A stretch of 8,293 nucleotides of DNA from assembly GCA_016177515.1 (NCBI GenBank), contig JACOUZ010000330.1, positions 1-8,293 of the forward strand, written 5' to 3'. Source of the stretch: Acidobacteriota bacterium (GTDB lineage Bacteria; Acidobacteriota; Polarisedimenticolia; Gp22-AA2). The position numbers were made by a program, and so were the translations under genes. How positions within the stretch are numbered: the stretch's first letter is position 1; every line of letters begins with the position of its first letter. This document shows positions 1 to 8,067 of this stretch, piece by piece. The notes under the pieces were generated by a model. That model was not told the DNA's origin, did not search any database, and worked only from the letters and a program-made list of their open reading frames with translations.

Positions 1-101
1 AAGCACCCTGCTCCGATCAGGAAATTCCTGGAGATCTTGAGGCGCCGGAACTTGGCGGCGGCATGGGGGACGATCATGATGGTGTAGAACTTCTTCGACA
101 T
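1..101 (-). CDS. Probable M23-family murein peptidase, N-terminal fragment (cut by window edge)
   Basis: Only the first 33 codons lie in the window; the gene runs leftward off position 1. The ATG is at 101-99, preceded by GGGAG (114-110) with an 8-nt gap, a good ribosome binding site. The peptide begins MSKKFYTIMIVPHAAAKF, followed by a basic stretch (RRLKISRN) and the start of a hydrophobic segment (FLIGAGC). From memory, this order (short charged start, YT-x-MIVPH, basic patch, then a membrane helix) is typical of membrane-anchored M23 (LytM/NlpD-like) peptidases with a periplasmic coiled coil and a C-terminal zinc peptidase domain. Those diagnostic parts are outside the window, so the family call rests on the N-terminus alone. 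It diverges from nagZ, another peptidoglycan-processing gene, which fits the assignment. It could instead be another inner-membrane protein with a similar start. Confidence 0.55.
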   Translation of the reverse strand, partial: MSKKFYTIMIVPHAAAKFRRLKISRNFLIGAGC

Positions 102-140
102 CACTCTATCTCCCGGTTCGTTTCCGTGGGAAGGCCGCCG

Positions 141-169
141 ATGCTACCATCGCCTCCAGGGCAAGTCAA
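141..169 (-). promoter_or_regulatory. Candidate sigma-70-type promoter for the M23-like gene
   Basis: Reading leftward, TTGACT (169-164, 5 of 6 to consensus) is followed by a 17-nt spacer and TAGCAT (146-141, 4 of 6). Transcription would start near 134, giving a leader of about 33 nt before the ATG at 101, a sensible length. The -10 lies in a small CGATG-GTAG-CATCG hairpin. The call is from motif reading only; many bacteria from GC-rich lineages use looser promoters. Confidence 0.4.
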
Positions 170-239
170 GGAGACTCCCTTAACTTCAGGCCACAAGATG
201 TCGTATCGTCGACCGTTCCAACCTCCATATCTTGATCTA

Positions 240-268
240 TTGACCGTCCCGGCGCCTCCGTCTTCAAT
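240..268 (+). promoter_or_regulatory. Candidate sigma-70-type promoter for nagZ
   Basis: TTGACC (240-245, 5 of 6) is followed by a 17-nt spacer and TTCAAT (263-268, 4 of 6). Initiation near 275 would leave a leader of roughly 170 nt before the nagZ ATG at 447, long enough to hold the inverted repeat at 345-403. An alternative -10, TATAAA at 299-304, has no matching -35 at normal spacing. Confidence 0.3.
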
Positions 269-344
269 CATCGTATATGTACTTTCAACACATTGCAATA
301 TAAATAGCTTAACTCACATACTCATACCAGCAATCTAGTTTCCT

Positions 345-403
345 CGGCCCGGCACGTCAAGTTCCATTACGAATTCGTCACCAAACAGATCCCCTCCGGG
401 CCG
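345..403 (+). repeat. Inverted repeat in the nagZ leader enclosing a 10-bp palindrome
   Basis: CGGCCCGG (345-352) is exactly complementary to CCGGGCCG (396-403), an 8-bp all-GC stem with a 43-nt loop. Inside the loop lies the perfect palindrome ACGAATTCGT (369-378). It could be an RNA leader structure or a protein-binding site for nagZ. With GC-rich flanks, chance pairing is also possible. No known riboswitch or operator was recognised. Confidence 0.3.
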
Positions 404-446
404 GTCGGGTTGCGGGGCCTTGGACCTTGGGCTAGAGTACCGTCCG

Positions 447-1562
447 ATGCCGGCCAGCACGAATCTGTCACTCGAAGAGAGGGTCGGACAGCTCTTCTGG
501 ATAGGCTTCCAGGGAACCGCTCTGGGCCCGGACCTGAAGGTTCTCCTGGAACGGGTGCGGCCGGGCGGGCTGATCCTCTTCTCCCGGAACATCGAGAACG
601 CCTCCCAGGTCCGCTCCTTGACCGACGATCTGTTCCGGGCGCTCCGCGTTCCCCCGTTCATCGCCCTCGACCAGGAAGGCGGGCGGGTCAACCGCCTCAA
701 GCCAATTCTCGGGCCGATACCGCCTAACCTTGATCTGGCCGGGCGAGCCGACCCGGTTGCCGCCGCCAGGAAGCACGCCCAAGCCACGGCCGAGACGATG
801 CGGAGCCTCGGCTTCAATGTCAATTTTGCGCCGGTTCTCGATCTGTCCGGCCGCGACCCGGGCAATGGAATCGGCGATCGGGCCTACGGCGCGGACCCGC
901 TTGTCGTCTGCCGCTTGGCGAGAGTCTTCGTGGAGGCCCACCTGAAAGCCGGGGTGGTCCCGGTCGGGAAGCACTTCCCCGGCCTCGGGTCGGCGCGAGG
1001 CGACACCCACCTCACCCTGCCGGTCATTCCCAGGTCGCGGTCCCGCCTGTGGAGGGAGGATCTCCTTCCGTACCGGCGCCTCCGGCGCACGCTTCCGGCC
1101 GTCATGGCCGGCCATGCGTATTACCCGGCGATCCAGGGGGACAGCCGGTCACCAGCCACCCTGTCCATACCGGTGGTGTCAGGCCTGCTCCGGCGGAAGA
1201 TTGGTTACAGGGGATTGATCCTGACGGACGACCTGGAGATGGGGGCCGTGGATCAGACCCGGGGGGGTGGCCACCAGGCTTTGAGCGCCCTCGCGGCGGG
1301 CCACGACGGCCTCATGTTCTGCGGCTCGGAGGAGAAGATCCGGGAGGCGCACGGAGCGCTTCTATCCGCGCTGCGGGAGGGAGAGGTGGCGGCCGCGCGG
1401 GTCGGACTTTCGCTCCGGCGCATTCTCCGGCTGAAGGACCGCTTCCTCTCGCGGCGCCGCCGGGCGCCCTATTCTCCGCAGGTCGTGGAGCGCTCCCGCC
1501 GGCTGCTGGCCTCCCTCGGCGGCGGCGCCGATTCCGGGCTCGACCCGACCGGCCGGCTCTGA
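447..1562 (+). CDS. nagZ: NagZ-type beta-N-acetylhexosaminidase (glycoside hydrolase family 3)
   Basis: The 371-aa protein is a single GH3 TIM-barrel enzyme of the usual NagZ length. The family releases N-acetylglucosamine from 1,6-anhydro-MurNAc muropeptides during cell-wall recycling, normally in the cytoplasm; no signal peptide is visible here. Motifs in order: opening LSLEERVGQLFWIGFQG (7-23), GGLILFSRN (40-48), substrate-site DQEGGRV (75-81), GDRAYGADP (143-151, the RxFGxDP element), KHFPGLG (175-181), the GDTH acid/base loop with His188, and ILTDDLEMGA (258-267) with Asp261 as predicted nucleophile. An oddity is Leu180, where most relatives have His (KHFPGHG). The ATG at 447 was chosen because the conserved domain starts right after it; an in-frame TTG at 420 adds nine unremarkable residues. 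Neither start has a strong Shine-Dalgarno sequence. It is convergent with purC and divergent from an M23-like murein peptidase. Confidence 0.93.
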   Translation: MPASTNLSLEERVGQLFWIGFQGTALGPDLKVLLERVRPGGLILFSRNIENASQVRSLTDDLFRALRVPPFIALDQEGGRVNRLKPILGPIPPNLDLAGRADPVAAARKHAQATAETMRSLGFNVNFAPVLDLSGRDPGNGIGDRAYGADPLVVCRLARVFVEAHLKAGVVPVGKHFPGLGSARGDTHLTLPVIPRSRSRLWREDLLPYRRLRRTLPAVMAGHAYYPAIQGDSRSPATLSIPVVSGLLRRKIGYRGLILTDDLEMGAVDQTRGGGHQALSALAAGHDGLMFCGSEEKIREAHGALLSALREGEVAAARVGLSLRRILRLKDRFLSRRRRAPYSPQVVERSRRLLASLGGGADSGLDPTGRL

Positions 1563-1576
1563 GCCGGCGCCGGGTC
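1542..1576 (+). terminator. Strong hairpin at the nagZ stop codon, probable terminator
   Basis: An inner 7-bp stem GCCGGCT (1552-1558) / AGCCGGC (1562-1568) has a CTG loop. It is extended by an outer 6-bp stem GACCCG (1542-1547) / CGGGTC (1571-1576) across a 4x2 internal loop. The nagZ TGA (1560-1562) sits in the loop and first paired base. No U-tract follows, so it is not a classical intrinsic terminator. It may act as a non-canonical or 3'-stabilising structure between the convergent nagZ and purC genes. Confidence 0.4.
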
Positions 1577-1615
1577 CCGCCTCCGTCCCTGCCGCGACGA
1601 AGCGGCCGCGGACTC

Positions 1616-2506
1616 CTATTCCAGGGCTCTCCCGGTCAGGCGCGTGAAGATGTCGAGATAGCGCCGCCGCGTCCCCTCGACGATTTCATCCGGGAGGCGG
1701 GGCGCCGGGGGGTTCTTGTCCCAGCGGATCGACTCGAGGTAGTCGCGCACGTACTGTTTATCGAGGGACGGCTGGGCGCTCCCCTCCCGGTAGGTTGGCA
1801 GCGGCCAGAAGCGGGACGAATCGGGCGTCATGACCTCGTCCGCCAGGACCAGCCCGTCCCGATCGCGGCCGAACTCGAACTTCGTGTCGGCGATGATGAT
1901 GCCGTGCGACTCCGCGTGCTCGCATCCTTTCCGATAGATCTCCAGCGTGAGATCCCGGACCTTCAGGGCGGTGTCGCGCCCGACCAGATCGGCCACTTTG
2001 GCGAGCGGAATGTTCTCATCGTGGCCGGTGACCGCCTTGGTCGAGGGCGTGAACAGCGGCTCCGGCAGCCGGGACGACTCCTTGAGCCCGGGTGGCAGCT
2101 TCAGGCCCGAGACCGCCCCGGTCTTCACGTACTCCTTGAATCCGGATCCGGCCAGGTAGCCGCGCACCACGCATTCGACCGGCAGCATCTCGAGCCGCGT
2201 GACCAGGGCCGAGCGTCCCCGCAGGACGTCGGCGTGCCGGCGCAGGGCCTCGGGGAAGCGCTCGACGCGATGTTCCCGGAGATGGTTGCGAACCAGGCCG
2301 GCGGTCATTTCGAACCAGAAGATCGAGATCTGGTTCAGCACTTTTCCCTTGTCGGGGATCCCGTTGGGGAGGATGTGATCGAACGCGGAGATCCTGTCGG
2401 TCGAGACGATGAGGAGGGAGCCCGCCAGATCGTAGTTGTCCCGGACCTTGCCCCGCCCCAGGAGTTTCAGGTCCGGAAACTGCGTCTGCAGCAGCGGCGC
2501 GGTCAT
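1616..2506 (-). CDS. purC: Phosphoribosylaminoimidazole-succinocarboxamide synthase (SAICAR synthase)
   Basis: The 296-aa cytosolic enzyme joins CAIR and aspartate using ATP, giving SAICAR in de novo purine synthesis. Nearly every family signature is present: nucleotide-binding GRGKVRDNYD (17-26), STDRISAFD (35-43), LPNGIPDKGKVLNQIS (46-61), PVECVVRGYLAGSG (109-122), FTPSTKAVTGHDENI (152-166), IADTKFEFG (205-213) and DEVMTPDSSRFW (223-234). The near-300-aa length fits the longer form of the family rather than the roughly 240-aa form. The ATG at 2506 is preceded by GGAGGG (2524-2519) at a rather long 12-nt gap, and the conserved region begins about 13 residues in. It appears monocistronic, reading toward nagZ with its own promoter at 2554-2583; no other pur gene is in the window. 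Confidence 0.97.
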   Translation of the reverse strand: MTAPLLQTQFPDLKLLGRGKVRDNYDLAGSLLIVSTDRISAFDHILPNGIPDKGKVLNQISIFWFEMTAGLVRNHLREHRVERFPEALRRHADVLRGRSALVTRLEMLPVECVVRGYLAGSGFKEYVKTGAVSGLKLPPGLKESSRLPEPLFTPSTKAVTGHDENIPLAKVADLVGRDTALKVRDLTLEIYRKGCEHAESHGIIIADTKFEFGRDRDGLVLADEVMTPDSSRFWPLPTYREGSAQPSLDKQYVRDYLESIRWDKNPPAPRLPDEIVEGTRRRYLDIFTRLTGRALE

Positions 2507-2553
2507 CGGCTTGCGCGTCCCTCCGGACCCTACAACGGCGTTCGAGCCCGCGA

Positions 2554-2583
2554 ATCCTAGGACGTCTCCCGCGCGCCTGTCAA
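2554..2583 (-). promoter_or_regulatory. Sigma-70-type promoter for purC
   Basis: Reading leftward, a perfect TTGACA -35 (2583-2578) is followed by an 18-nt spacer and TAGGAT (2559-2554, 4 of 6 to TATAAT). Initiation near 2547 gives a leader of about 40 nt before the purC ATG, containing its GGAGGG ribosome binding site. It is the best promoter match in the window and is correctly placed and oriented. No PurR-like operator was recognised. Confidence 0.55.
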
Positions 2584-2638
2584 TCGAGGCGCGCTCGAGC
2601 CTTCCGAATTCAGGGGGCCGTGGTCAGGGGAGTTTGCG

Positions 2639-2716
2639 ATGTCGTTCAACCAGGCGACCGCCAGGCAGCTGGGAGTCGAGGTCCCGGCCGGCCTTCAGGT
2701 CGACTCGGTCGACTGA
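2639..2716 (+). CDS. Possible 25-aa mini-ORF with a good ribosome binding site
   Basis: An ATG at 2639 is preceded by GGGGAG with a 6-nt gap, a stronger translation start than that of nagZ. It opens a 25-codon frame ending in TGA at 2714-2716. The peptide (middle part RQLGVEVPAGLQVDSVD) has no membrane segment and no recognised family; it faintly recalls the start of a PDZ domain. The stop lies in the right arm of the hairpin at 2692-2721. It sits alone between the divergent ends of purC (5') and mgtC (3'), with no clear plus-strand promoter. It may be a chance ORF, a remnant, or a small translated leader. Confidence 0.2.
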   Translation: MSFNQATARQLGVEVPAGLQVDSVD

Positions 2717-2721
2717 GAAGG
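2692..2721 (-). terminator. Hairpin downstream of mgtC, possible terminator element (distal)
   Basis: Two copies of the self-complementary hexamer GTCGAC (2699-2704 and 2708-2713) separated by TCG fold into a 6-bp stem with a 3-nt loop. A G-U pair and an outer CCTTC (2692-2696) / GAAGG (2717-2721) stem extend it across a small internal loop. It lies about 50 nt past the mgtC stop in the direction of mgtC transcription. No U-tract follows on that strand, so a termination role is only inferred. Confidence 0.3.
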
Positions 2722-2747
2722 GCGCTTCGCCGGAACGGTCGGCGCCC
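2720..2747 (-). terminator. GC-rich hairpin just after mgtC, possible terminator
   Basis: GGGCGC (2720-2725) pairs with GCGCCC (2742-2747), with a further CCG-GAA-CGG mini-stem inside the loop. It starts 24 nt beyond the mgtC stop (2772-2774) on the strand mgtC uses and abuts the hairpin at 2692-2721, making a tandem structure. There is no U-run. It may block read-through from mgtC toward the purC promoter. Confidence 0.35.
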
Positions 2748-2771
2748 CCGGGACGAACAAGGCACCGGCGG

Positions 2772-3461
2772 TCAGCGCAGGGGACGGACCTCGCGCACTC
2801 CTTCGATCTTCCAGAGCTCGCCGAGGAATTTCTTGTGCGCCCGGTGGGCATCGCAGTACGTCACCGTCAGGACGAGGTGGTCCTCCGCCCGGCGGAGATT
2901 GAACGACTCCAGCGGGCGCCCGAGCGAGCGCAGGGCGACCTCGATCTCGCGCCGCGTGCGGCCGTTGTCGTCGTCGAAGGCGATCTCGCAGTCGTAATAG
3001 CTGCAGCGCCGGAAGACTCGCCGCTCGACCAGCCCGAGCCCCACCAAAACCACGAGGATGAGCCCGGTCGTCAAGAGGCCGATGATGCTGTAACCTGCCC
3101 CGATGCTCATGCCGACCGCCGAAACCACCCAGATCATCGCCGCCGAGGTCAGCCCGGTGATCCGCCCGCGCGACTGGATGATCGTCCCGGCGCCGAGGAA
3201 GCCGATCCCGGTCACGACCTGCGCCGCGATGCGCCCCGGGTCGCTCGGACGTCCCGCGGCCACCACCCTGGCCACCTGGGTCGACAGCCACATGAACAGC
3301 ATCGAGCCCAGGCAGATGAGGATGTTGGTGCGGAACCCGGCCGGCTTGTCCTTCATCTCCCGCTCGACTCCGATGAGCCCGCCGCACACGATCGCCAGGA
3401 GCGCCTTGACGACGAAGTCGCTCACCAGCGGGCTCGTCAACTCCCAGGACTCGGGCACCAT
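2772..3461 (-). CDS. MgtC/SapB-family inner-membrane protein
   Basis: The 229-aa protein has the MgtC family layout. An N-terminal hydrophobic domain of about five membrane segments (roughly 13-31, 44-60, 83-97, 102-120, 122-145) is followed by a soluble C-terminal part (about 153-229) that looks ACT-like. Signature stretches are GGLIGVEREMKDKPAGFRTN (27-46), RIAAQVVTGIGFLGAGTI (77-94) and GLTSAAMIW (103-111). Characterised MgtC proteins support growth at low magnesium or in macrophages and modulate the F-type ATP synthase; many SapB/MgtC homologues in environmental bacteria have no tested role, so no gene symbol is given. The ATG at 3461 was preferred because the domain starts soon after; a TTG at 3536 in the same frame would add 25 polar residues and collide with the htrA start. 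The ribosome binding site is weak. It diverges from htrA, which may mean shared stress control. Confidence 0.9.
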   Translation of the reverse strand: MVPESWELTSPLVSDFVVKALLAIVCGGLIGVEREMKDKPAGFRTNILICLGSMLFMWLSTQVARVVAAGRPSDPGRIAAQVVTGIGFLGAGTIIQSRGRITGLTSAAMIWVVSAVGMSIGAGYSIIGLLTTGLILVVLVGLGLVERRVFRRCSYYDCEIAFDDDNGRTRREIEVALRSLGRPLESFNLRRAEDHLVLTVTYCDAHRAHKKFLGELWKIEGVREVRPLR

Positions 3462-3505
3462 CGCCTCTCGCTTTCCGGCCCTCCGCTGGCCGCGGGGGCA
3501 TCGGA

Positions 3506-3511
3506 TATGAT
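3506..3511 (+). promoter_or_regulatory. Possible -10 element for htrA in the 74-bp mgtC-htrA divergent gap
   Basis: TATGAT (5 of 6 to TATAAT) lies 25 bp before the htrA ATG, within the only A+T-rich patch of this gap (3501-3520). No good -35 is found at 16-18 nt upstream, so it could depend on an activator or an alternative sigma factor. No clear promoter was found for mgtC in the opposite direction. Confidence 0.25.
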
Positions 3512-3535
3512 TACATCCTTTCTCAGGGGGATGCA

Positions 3536-4813
<1,278 letters not shown>

Positions 4814-4875
4814 GCGGCCGCGCCCCCCGGCCGGCGCCGCCGGGCGTCTGCGCTCCCCTGCCGTGGGGCGGCCGC
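4814..4875 (+). terminator. Nested GC-rich stem-loop immediately after htrA, possible terminator
   Basis: GCGGCCGC (4814-4821), directly after the htrA stop, pairs with GCGGCCGC (4868-4875). Skipping bulged G4822, CCC (4823-4825) pairs with GGG (4865-4867). Inside is a second hairpin, CCCGGC (4826-4831) / GCCGGG (4839-4844) with a 7-nt loop. No U-tract follows. The same bases encode the Pro/Gly/Arg-rich tail of the polymerase gene on the other strand. GC-rich DNA pairs easily, so the function is uncertain. Confidence 0.3.
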
Positions 4876-7800
4876 GGCGCCACCCGGTCCAGGAAGGCGG
4901 CCTCCTCGACCGTCATCGCCACCGCCCCGAACTCCTCTTCGATCGTCCCCTTCAGGACGTACGGCCGCGCCGTCGTCAGCATGCCGCAGAAGCGCTCGTA
5001 GGCGCGCGGGAAGAAGGTCGTCTCGTAGATCGCGGTCGTGTCCTCGAAGGAGATGAACTCCATCGGCTCGTCGTCCTTTGTGGTCACGACTTTGCCGGTG
5101 ATCAGCCAGCCGATGGTCGTGATCCGCCTCCCCACGTGATCCCCGAGCGCCGTGGCGCGCACCGGCACCGTCCCCGCCTGCCGCAGGGCCAGGAGGTGCC
5201 CGCGGTACAGCGTCAGCGGGTGGCGGCTCACCAGGAAGCCGAGGGTGTCGGCCTCGTCCCGCAGGAGGCGTCCCTCGTCGCAGGGCCGCGGATCGGGCAG
5301 CGGGCCCAGGTCGGGGGGAAAGAGGGGGCGCGCCGCCGAGCGCCGCCCCTCCGTCTTCGCCTCCCACTCGGCGAGCCGCCAGTGCAGGCGGGGGCGGACC
5401 GCGAGGTCGGGGGCATCCCCCGTCCCGAAGCCGACGCCGTCGAACACGCCGGCGCGGATGAGAAGCCGCGCGTCCGACGGGTCGATCGGCACGCGCCTGA
5501 GGAACTCGTCGAACGAGGCGAACGGCCCGCCCCCCTTGCGCTCGGCGACGATCGCCTCGACCGCCTCGTCGCGCAGCCCCTTGATCTGCATCAGGCCGAC
5601 CCGCACGGCGCCCCGCGCCTCCCCGGCCACAGCACTCCTCCCGGTGTACGGCTTGTCGCTCTCGTTGATGTCCGGCAGCAGGACGGCAAGCCCCATCCGC
5701 CGGCACTCGGAGACGTAGGCGAAGGTCGAGTAGTAGCCGCCGCCGTTGCTGATGACCGCCGCCATGAACTCGGCCGGGTGGTGCGTCTTTAGAAAACAGG
5801 ACTTGAACGACACGAGCGCGTACGACGCCGAGTGCGGCTTGCAGAACGAGTAGCCGGAGAACGACAGGATCATCCGCCAGACTTCCTGGACGACGTCCTT
5901 CGCGATGCCGCGCTCCCGCGCCCCGCGGCTGAACTGCTGCCGGCAGTCCTCGACCTTCTTCCCGGCCCACTTCTTGGACAGCACCTTGCGCAGTCCGTCC
6001 GCCTCGGCGTCGGTGAAGCCGGCCATGCGGATGGCCGTGCGCGCCACGTCCTCCTGGTAGCACATGATCCCGTAGGTCTCGCGCAGCACCTCGTCCAGGA
6101 TCGGGTGGAGCGACGTCCAGGCGCCGCCGCGCAGCCTGCGGACGTACTCGCGGATGTAGTCGTTGGCGGCCGGCCGGATGATCGACGAGTGGATGACCAG
6201 GTGCTCGAAGTCGCCGCGGCGCGTCTTCTGCTGCAGCTGCCGCATGGCGGGCGACTCGACGTAGAACACCCCCATCGTGTCGCCGTCGCGGATCTTCTCC
6301 TGCGTGCGCGGGTCGTCGAGCGGGTCGAACGCCCCGTACGTCAGCTCCGGCCCGCCTCCCGCCCGCACCGCGGCGCAGGCGTCGCGGATGACGGACAGAG
6401 ATCGATTTCCCAGGAGATCTATCTTGACCAGGCCGGCCTCCTCCGCCTGGTCCTTCTCCCACTGGATGACCCGCACTCCCTTGGCCGCCCGCTCGACCGG
6501 GACGTGGCGGTCGACGCCGTCGGGGGCGATGATCACCCCGCCGCAGTGCACCGACAGGTGGCGCGGGAAGCCGTCGAGAAGCACAGCCGCCTGCAGGATC
6601 TCCGGCCACGGCCGCCGCGCCAGCATCCCCCCCTGCCTCGGGTCGATTTCCGCGCCGCGGAAGAGCGGGCTCCTCGCGGTCGCCTCGAGCGCCGTCTCCG
6701 CCCCCCAGTAGCGCGACAGGCCGGTGGCGACCCGGGCGATCTCCGCGTCCGGCAGGCCGTGCACCTTGGCGACTTCGCGCACCGCGGCGCGCGCCCGGAA
6801 GGTGACGTGGTTGGCGATCATCGCCGTGCGCTCCTCGCCGAGCGTTTTGAACACCCAGTCGAGCAGGTCGTCGCGCTCGTCCCAGCAGAAGTCCACGTCG
6901 ATGTCGGGCGGGTCCACCCGCCCGCGGTTCAGGAAGCGCTCGAAGTACAGGTCGTGCCTGATCGGCTCGACGTGCGTGATGCCGAGCACGTACGAGACGA
7001 TCGACGCCGCCGCCGACCCCCGGCCACATGTACGGGGCGAGCGCTTGACGATCTCCTGCACCACCAGGAAGTAGTCGGCGAAATTCTTGTCATGGATGAT
7101 CTCAAGCTCGTGGTCGAGCCGGGCGCGCACCTGTGGCGTGACGGCGCCGTAGCGCCATCGCGCCCCCTCCTCGCAGCGCGCCTTAAGAAGGGCGAACGAG
7201 TCGACGGGCGCCCCGCCCGCCGCCGGGCCGCCGGCGTCCCCCGACGCGTCGGCGAGACTCCCCGGCGCGCCCTCGATGTTCAGGTCCGCGAAGCGCGGGA
7301 AGACGAGCGCCCCCCAGGGCGGCTCGTCGAGGACGCACTCCTCGGCGATGCGCGCCGTCGCCGCCACCGCCTCGGGGCAGTGCGGGTAGGCGCGCTCCAT
7401 CTCGGCCGGCGGCTTGAGCCAGGCCTGCGGCGACGCCAGATCCTCCGGCGGGACGCGATCGAGCGTGGTGTTGAGGGCGATGGCGCGCAAGAGCCGGTGC
7501 AGGTCGAAACCGCCCGCGTCCACGAAGTGCACGTCGTTGACTGCGACCGGCCCGATGCCGAGCCGCCGCGCCGCGCGCAGCCTTTGGAACGTCCCCTCCG
7601 CCGCCGACGGCGCCGCCGACGACCCGAGCGCCAGGTACAGATCGCGCGGCCCGCGGGCCTCGAGCGCCGCCTGCAGGACGGCGAGCGACGGCGACAGGAT
7701 GACCAGCCCCCGCGTGTCGCCCCGCAGCGCGCCCTGGACCGAGAAGCCGGGATCGAGATGCCGCCGCGTCAGGATGCGGCAGAGGTTGGCGTACCCCTCC

Positions 7801-8067
7801 GGCGTCTTGACCAGAAGCGTCGCCCTCTCCCCCGCCGCGAGGCGCCGCGCCTCGGGCGCGGTCACCTCCGCCCCGAGGATCGGCGAGAGCCCGCAGTCGA
7901 GGGCGATCTCCCGGAAGCGCACCGCTCCGTACAGCCCGTCGATGTCCGTGCAGGCGATCGCCCGCATGCCGCGCCCGGCGGCGGCACCGCACAGCGCCTC
8001 GAGGCTCGCGGCGCCGCGCATCAGGCTGTAGTGCGAGCGGACCTGGAGGTGGACGAACCCGGTCATG

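Larger units (their letters stand above)
102..446. other. AT-rich divergent intergenic region between the M23-like gene and nagZ
   Basis: This 345-bp stretch carries no convincing gene. Its middle part (about 180-345) is visibly richer in A and T than any coding part of the window, for example the run around 285-320 with TTTCAACA and AATATAAATAG. Both flanking genes point away from it, so it must hold their promoters; one candidate is listed for each direction. Just before nagZ the sequence returns to high GC and contains an inverted repeat (345-403) enclosing a 10-bp palindrome. Short open frames exist on both strands, but they have unbiased codons and no recognisable protein. Confidence 0.7.

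Noticed and set aside
299..304. TATAAA as a -10 box for nagZ
   Set aside because: No acceptable -35 at 16-18 nt upstream, and the area is AT-rich, so a chance match is likely.
420..446. TTG at 420 as an alternative nagZ start
   Set aside because: It adds nine residues before the conserved domain, has no ribosome binding site at proper spacing, and an ATG is available at 447.
335..865. Minus-strand open frame antisense to the nagZ 5' half
   Set aside because: The composition is that of a shadow frame; the plus-strand frame has conserved GH3 motifs over the same bases.
1049..2560. Long plus-strand open frame of 503 codons across nagZ and antisense to purC
   Set aside because: It overlaps two genes with unmistakable family motifs, is dominated by Arg, Gly and Pro, and shows no domain. 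It is a by-product of high GC.
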